From JBKBMT01 sp046295655 (GTDB lineage Bacteria; Pseudomonadota; Alphaproteobacteria; Rhodobacterales; Rhodobacteraceae), in the NCBI GenBank assembly GCA_046295655.1, contig JBKBMT010000039.1:1-27593 (forward strand): DNA of 27,593 nucleotides, read 5' to 3'. The stretch's first letter is position 1. Each line of letters opens with the position of its first letter. The notes under the pieces are model-generated. The model worked only from the letters and a program-made list of their open reading frames with translations. It had not been told where the DNA came from and ran no database searches. This document shows positions 23,561 through 27,593 of this stretch, piece by piece. Position numbers and translations under genes: made by a program.

Positions 23561-25294
23561 ATGCACCACGGCGGCATGCGCCATCTCTTTGCGGCATTCG
23601 CCGTGGCCGCGGTTGCCCTCGTCGGGCTTGCTCCGCCGGCGGTCAAGGCCCAGCCGACACCGCCGGCGTCGCCCGCGCATGGCATTGCTATGCACGGCGC
23701 CCCTGCCCTTCCACCAGATTTCGTGTCGTTGCCCCAGGTCAACCCCGACGCCCCGAAGGGCGGCAGGCTGATTCTCGGCGAGACCGGAGGGTTCGATTCG
23801 CTCAATCCCTTCATCCTGCGCGGCCGGGCGCCCTGGGCGGTCTCGACCCTGACCGTCGAGACGCTGCTGGGCCGCGCCTGGGACGAACCCTTCACGCTCT
23901 ACGGCTGGCTGGCAGAATCGGTCAGCACCGATTCCGCGCGCACTCACGTCGAATTCACCCTGCGCGAGCAGGCGCGATTCGCCGATGGCAGCCCGGTGAC
24001 GGTCGAGGATGTGATCTGGTCTTTCGAGACGCTCGGCACCAAGGGCACCCCCCGCTACCACGCCGCCTGGCGCCGCATTGCCGCGATCACCCGGACCGGG
24101 CCGCGGTCGGTCCGCTTCGATTTCACCGAGCCCGACCGGGAGCTGCCGCTGATCCTCGGGCTGCGCCCGGTGCCCTTCCGCAAGCGGTCCGACTGGTGGG
24201 CGGCGGACCTGCCGCTGATGCGCGGGCAGCACAATTTCGACGAGATACGGATCGAGTATTTCGGCGACGAAACGGCGCTGTTCGAGGCGTTCAAGGCCGG
24301 CGAGATCATGCTGTTCCGCGAAGGCTCGGCCAGCCGCTGGGCCACGGGCTACGACTTTGCGCGGCTGCGCTCGGGCGAGGTTGTCCGCGCCGAGATCCCC
24401 CACGGGCGCCCGTCGGGGATGTTCGGCATCGCGATGAACACCCGCCGTGCGCCGCTTGACGACATACGGGTGCGCCAGGCGCTGATCGAGGCGCTCGGGT
24501 TCGACTTCGTCAACGCGACGCTCAATGCAGGGCTCGAGGCTCGGATCGAGTCCTATTTCGGCGGTTCGGACCTGGCGATGAGCCGCGGTCCGGCCGACGC
24601 GGCGGTGGCGGCGCTGCTTGCGCCCCATGCCGGCAGCCTGCCCGCCGACACGCTGGAGGATCTGTCGCTGCCCCGGGGCGACGGGACCGAGGCCAACCGC
24701 GCCGCGCTGCGCCGGGCGGCGGGGCTGCTGGACGCGGCGGGGCTGACGGTGCGGGACGGGCGACGGGTGGATGTGGCCGGCAGGCCGATCCAGCTCGAGC
24801 TGCTTCTGCCCCAGGGCGCGGCCGAGCTGCGCGCGCTCGGCAACCTCTATGCGGCCATGCTGGGGCGGCTGGGGATCGGCCTGCGCATCACCGCAGTCGA
24901 TTCCGCCCAGTATGTCGCGCGCACCAATGCCTATGACTTCGACCTGACGCCGATGACCCGCGCCATGTCGCTCAGCCCCGGGATCGAGCAGCGGCTTTAC
25001 TGGGGCCGGCTCGGCGTCACCGAACCGGGCACGCGAAACTGGCCCGGCGTGGACAGCCCTGCCGTCGAGGCAATGATAGACCTTCTGCTCACGGCCGAGG
25101 ATCCCGCGACCTTCCGCACCGCCGCGCGCGCGCTCGACCGGGCGCTGATGGCCGGGCGCTATGTCATCCCGCTGTGGCATTCCCCGGTCAGCCGGATCGC
25201 CCACGACCGGCGGCTTCGCTATCCCGCCGACCGGCTGCCGGTCTATGGCGATGCGCAGGGGTTCATGCCGGAAATCTGGTGGTTCGAGCCGTGA
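23561..25294 (+). CDS. YejA-like peptide ABC substrate-binding protein (SBP family 5), orphan
   Basis: 577 residues with a signal peptide (HLFAAFAVAAVALVGLAPPAVKA). HGIAMHGAPALPPDFVSLPQVNPDAPKGG (about 40-68) is the conserved start of YejA-type oligopeptide/microcin-C binding proteins. GGFDSLNPFILRGRAPW (75-91), RSWDEPFTLYG-like RAWDEPFTLYGWLAES (105-120), ARFADGSPVTVEDVIWSFETL (about 138-158) and MNTRRAPLDDIRVRQALIEAL follow in the order of SBP_bac_5 proteins. The Trp-rich end (MPEIWWFEP) is also YejA-like. It would bind peptides in the periplasm for an ABC importer. No permease or ATPase genes lie on either side, so it must share a transporter encoded elsewhere or act as a sensor or scavenger. 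AGGA seven bases before ATG 23561 supports this start; ATG 23576 is an alternative. Confidence 0.9.
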   Translation: MHHGGMRHLFAAFAVAAVALVGLAPPAVKAQPTPPASPAHGIAMHGAPALPPDFVSLPQVNPDAPKGGRLILGETGGFDSLNPFILRGRAPWAVSTLTVETLLGRAWDEPFTLYGWLAESVSTDSARTHVEFTLREQARFADGSPVTVEDVIWSFETLGTKGTPRYHAAWRRIAAITRTGPRSVRFDFTEPDRELPLILGLRPVPFRKRSDWWAADLPLMRGQHNFDEIRIEYFGDETALFEAFKAGEIMLFREGSASRWATGYDFARLRSGEVVRAEIPHGRPSGMFGIAMNTRRAPLDDIRVRQALIEALGFDFVNATLNAGLEARIESYFGGSDLAMSRGPADAAVAALLAPHAGSLPADTLEDLSLPRGDGTEANRAALRRAAGLLDAAGLTVRDGRRVDVAGRPIQLELLLPQGAAELRALGNLYAAMLGRLGIGLRITAVDSAQYVARTNAYDFDLTPMTRAMSLSPGIEQRLYWGRLGVTEPGTRNWPGVDSPAVEAMIDLLLTAEDPATFRTAARALDRALMAGRYVIPLWHSPVSRIAHDRRLRYPADRLPVYGDAQGFMPEIWWFEP

Positions 25295-25331
25295 TCGGCT
25301 ATCTTGGCGCAAACAAGAAACGGAGGCAGGC

Positions 25332-25448
25332 ATGAAACCACTTCTTGCGGCTGCGCTTCTTGCGCTGGTCCTGGCAGGCTGCAACACGGTCGAAGGGGTC
25401 GGGCGCGACATCTCCGGCGCCGCATCGCGGGTCGGCAGCTGGTTCTGA
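25332..25448 (+). CDS. Entericidin A/B-like small lipoprotein
   Basis: 38 residues: MKPLLAAALLALVLAGCNTV then EGVGRDISGAASRVGSWF. The first 16 residues are a lipoprotein signal ending in lipobox LAGC with Cys17 as the lipidated residue. The mature 22 residues have the entericidin pattern (C-N-T-V-x-G-x-G-x-D-I-x-x-A). Entericidins are tiny membrane-anchored lipoproteins; in E. coli EcnA/EcnB were described as an antidote/toxin pair of the stationary phase, and in alphaproteobacteria the role is unclear. GGAGG six bases before the ATG is a strong ribosome-binding site. It lies 37 bases after the YejA-like gene, probably co-transcribed. A 6-bp hairpin (GCCCGC/GCGGGC, 25475-25494) follows without a T run. 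No second entericidin copy is nearby. Confidence 0.9.
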   Translation: MKPLLAAALLALVLAGCNTVEGVGRDISGAASRVGSWF

Positions 25449-25556
25449 CCGGGCCGCCTTTCCGACGACAGGCTGCCCGCAGCGCACCGCGGGCCGGTTG
25501 ACATTGCACGTCGCAGGCTGTCTCGCTCCGGCGTCATCCGTCAGTCGCGATACCCT

Positions 25557-27077
25557 ATGCTCTCGATCCACGACACCGGCCCGCCGCCGCCCTGCCCCGC
25601 GCCCTTCAACCTTGCTGCCCATGTGCTGGCCGCGGGGGCCGAGGACCGGATCGCCTTGCAGATCGTCGGCCACACCGGCGCCGAACGCTGGTCCTACGCC
25701 CGGCTGCGGGCGGCGGTGCGCGGCACCGGCGGGGCGCTGCTTGGCCTCGGGCTGCGTCCGGGCGACCGCGTGCTGATGCGACTGGGCAATACGGTTGATT
25801 TCCCGATTGTCTATCTTGGCGCCATCGCGGCCGGACTGGTGCCGGTGCCGACCTCGACCCAGCTGACCGTGTCGGAGGTGGAACGGATCGCAGCCGAGAT
25901 CGGTCCGGCGCTCATCGCCGCCGGGCCCGATGTGGCGCTGCCCGGCGCGGCGTCCTGTCCGGTGCTCGGCCTGCCGCAGCTTCGGGCGATGCGGGACCAT
26001 GCCCCCTGCGACTGGGACATGGGCGACCCCGACCGACAGGCCTATCTGATCTACACCTCCGGCACCTCGGGCCGACCGCGTGCCGTGGCCCATGCCCATC
26101 GGGCCGTCTGGGCCCGGCGGATGATGCACGACGGCTGGTACGGGCTCCGGTCCGACGACCGGATGCTGCATGCGGGCGCCTTCAACTGGACCTACACGCT
26201 GTGGACCGGGCTGCTCGATCCCTGGACACTGGGCGCGACGGCGCTGATCCCGGCGGCCGGCGTGACGCCTGCGCAGCTGCCGCTTCTGCTGAAGCGCTTC
26301 GACGCCACGATCTTTGCCGCAGCGCCGGGGGTCTATCGGCAGATGTTGCGCGCACCGTTTCCGCCGTTGCCGCGGCTGCGGCACGGCCTTTCGGCGGGCG
26401 AGAAGCTGGCCGATGCGCTGCGCGCGGACTGGCTGGCCGCGACCGGGCGGCCGGTGTTCGAGGCGCTGGGCATGTCCGAATGTTCGACCTTCATCTCGGG
26501 CTGCCCCGACCGCCCGGCCCCGCCCGGCACTTCCGGCTGGCCGCAGCCGGGGCGGCGGGTCGCGGTGCTGGGACCGGGCGGCGCCCCGGTGCCGCGCGGC
26601 CAGGCGGGCGTGCTGGCGGTATCGGCGCAGGACCCGGGCCTGTTCCTCGGCTACCTTGATCAACCCGAGGAAACCGCCGCCCGCTTTGCCGGCGACTGGT
26701 TCCTGACCGGCGATGTGGTCACGATGGACGCCGCCGGGGCCATCGCCTATCTTGGCCGCGACGACGACATGATGAACGCCGGCGGATTCCGCGTGTCGCC
26801 GCTGGAGGTGGAACGCGCGATGAACGCCCATCCTGCCCGTGCGGAGACCGCCTGCGCCGAGATCGAGGTGGCGCCGGGCACCACCGTCATAGGCTGTTTC
26901 TACACGGCCGCGACGGCGCAGGACGCAGAAGAGCTGGCAGCCTTCGCGGCGCAGCACCTCGCCCGCTACAAGCAGCCGCGTCTGTTCGTCCACCTGCCGG
27001 ACCTGCCGCGCGGCCCGAACGGCAAGCTCCAGCGCCGGGCCTTGCAGGCGCTCTGGCAGGCCGGGGGCGGAGCATGA
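25557..27077 (+). CDS. AMP-binding acyl/aryl-CoA ligase-type enzyme
   Basis: 506 residues of the ANL adenylating superfamily; it should activate a carboxylic acid as acyl-AMP and transfer it to CoA. FNLAAHVLAAGAEDRIAL near the N-terminus resembles benzoate/medium-chain acyl-CoA ligases. The phosphate loop YTSGTSGRPRA (166-176) has Arg175 where most family members have Lys. LGMSECS (304-310), WFLTGDVV (381-388), YLGRDDDMMNAGGFRVSPLEVE (398-419) and RGPNGKLQRRAL (485-496), with the second catalytic Lys490, follow in normal order. The hinge reads MMNAGGFR where IKxxGxR is usual. The acid cannot be predicted. No Shine-Dalgarno is seen before ATG 25557; a perfect -35 hexamer TTGACA occurs at 25498, but its -10 is poor. 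The stop overlaps the LysE-type gene by four bases. Confidence 0.9.
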   Translation: MLSIHDTGPPPPCPAPFNLAAHVLAAGAEDRIALQIVGHTGAERWSYARLRAAVRGTGGALLGLGLRPGDRVLMRLGNTVDFPIVYLGAIAAGLVPVPTSTQLTVSEVERIAAEIGPALIAAGPDVALPGAASCPVLGLPQLRAMRDHAPCDWDMGDPDRQAYLIYTSGTSGRPRAVAHAHRAVWARRMMHDGWYGLRSDDRMLHAGAFNWTYTLWTGLLDPWTLGATALIPAAGVTPAQLPLLLKRFDATIFAAAPGVYRQMLRAPFPPLPRLRHGLSAGEKLADALRADWLAATGRPVFEALGMSECSTFISGCPDRPAPPGTSGWPQPGRRVAVLGPGGAPVPRGQAGVLAVSAQDPGLFLGYLDQPEETAARFAGDWFLTGDVVTMDAAGAIAYLGRDDDMMNAGGFRVSPLEVERAMNAHPARAETACAEIEVAPGTTVIGCFYTAATAQDAEELAAFAAQHLARYKQPRLFVHLPDLPRGPNGKLQRRALQALWQAGGGA

Positions 27078-27593
27078 GCCTCGACTGGTGGTTCGTGCTG
27101 CTGGGCGCCGCCGTCGCGATATCGCTGACGCCGGGGCCCAACGCGCTCTTGTCGCTCGACCACGGGGCAAGGTTCGGTCTGGCGCGGGCAAAATGGACGA
27201 TCGCCGGGTCGGTGATCGGCATGGTGGGGTTGATCGTTGCCGCCATGGCCGGGCTGGGTGCCCTGCTGGCGGCCTCCGAGACGCTGTTCACGGCCGTGAA
27301 ATGGATCGGCGCGGCCTGTCTGGTCTGGCTTGGCATCCGGCTCTGGCAGGCACCGGGCTTTGCCGGCCGGGACGATCTGCCGGACCGCCCGACAGAGCTG
27401 CCCATCGGCCGGGGCCGGGCCTTTGCGACCGGCGGCGCGGTGATGCTGTCCAATCCCAAGACCATCCTGTTCTTCACCACGTTCCTGCCCCAGTTCATGC
27501 TGCCGGGCGCGAGCCTGGCGGCGCAGATCGTTGTCGTGGCCCTGACCCTTGCCATCGGGGAGCGGTCGATCGACCTGGTGCTGGCCGGGGGCG
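27074..27593 (+). CDS. LysE/RhtB-family translocator, 3' end cut by window
   Basis: 173 codons are visible from ATG 27074, open to the window end. The N-terminal AISLTPGPNALLSLDHGARFG is the LysE-family signature (TPGPN); VMLSNPKTILFFTTFLPQF is the second family motif. Hydrophobic segments lie at about residues 6-22, 42-66, 72-90 and 142-168. LysE/RhtB proteins export amino acids or similar small molecules across the inner membrane. The ATGA overlap with the ligase gene shows translational coupling, which suggests that the exporter handles a compound related to the ligase substrate or only shares expression. Substrate unknown. Confidence 0.92.
   Translation, partial: MSLDWWFVLLGAAVAISLTPGPNALLSLDHGARFGLARAKWTIAGSVIGMVGLIVAAMAGLGALLAASETLFTAVKWIGAACLVWLGIRLWQAPGFAGRDDLPDRPTELPIGRGRAFATGGAVMLSNPKTILFFTTFLPQFMLPGASLAAQIVVVALTLAIGERSIDLVLAGG

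Noticed and set aside
25498..25526. Perfect TTGACA -35 before the ligase gene
   Set aside because: At 16-18 bases the -10 positions are GTCTCG/TCTCGC/CTCGCT, too poor to call a promoter.
25299..27191. A 630-codon minus-strand open frame opposite the ligase gene
   Set aside because: Arg/Gly/Gln-rich shadow translation without motifs, opposite a gene with complete ANL motifs.

Overview
The window is chromosomal DNA from a high-G+C alphaproteobacterium, most likely a member of the Rhodobacterales (Rhodobacter/Paracoccus relatives). The evidence is the gene families present: a short PhoR-like kinase without membrane segments, class II DAHP synthase, a PAS_5 protein, a GlxA-type AraC regulator, DUF502 and a YejA-type binding protein. 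Genes are tightly packed with many 4-base ATGA overlaps, and the sequence looks G+C rich throughout. I saw no rRNA, tRNA, CRISPR array, insertion sequence or phage gene, so this reads as a housekeeping and accessory-metabolism region rather than an island.

Layout. 1-663: a cut-off cyclophilin and a second, exported cyclophilin. 682-3605 (minus): a SulP anion transporter and a PhoR-like histidine kinase. 3760-4113: a small unknown protein. 4094-7444 (minus): a compact operon yicC - gmk - gamma-carbonic anhydrase - Cys/Met-type PLP enzyme. 7631-11684: a PAS_5 protein, class II DAHP synthase, a GlxA/AraC regulator and an XRE regulator. 11961-13508: a small unknown protein and a periplasmic PQQ-type sugar dehydrogenase. 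13654-20644: a seven-gene operon with a complete branched-chain-amino-acid-type (LIV/HAAT) ABC importer (binding protein, two ATPases, two permeases) followed without gaps by a PfkB-family pseudouridine kinase and pseudouridine-5'-phosphate glycosidase. 20711-21415: a DUF502 membrane protein. 21419-23254 (minus): bdhA (3-hydroxybutyrate dehydrogenase) and a patatin-like hydrolase. 23255-23560: a gene-free stretch that seems to hold a small RNA gene and two divergent promoters. 23561-27593: an orphan YejA-like peptide-binding protein, an entericidin-like lipoprotein, an acyl-CoA ligase-type enzyme and a LysE-type exporter cut by the window end.

The two most interesting items are: (i) the LIV-type importer translationally coupled to psuK-psuG, which predicts an ABC uptake system for pseudouridine (or a related C-nucleoside) instead of amino acids; and (ii) an apparently unannotated, about 76-nt sRNA on the minus strand at 23359-23434, with a 17-bp-spaced promoter, an internal stem-loop and a strong intrinsic terminator. 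All functional calls rest on motif recognition by eye; no database search was possible.
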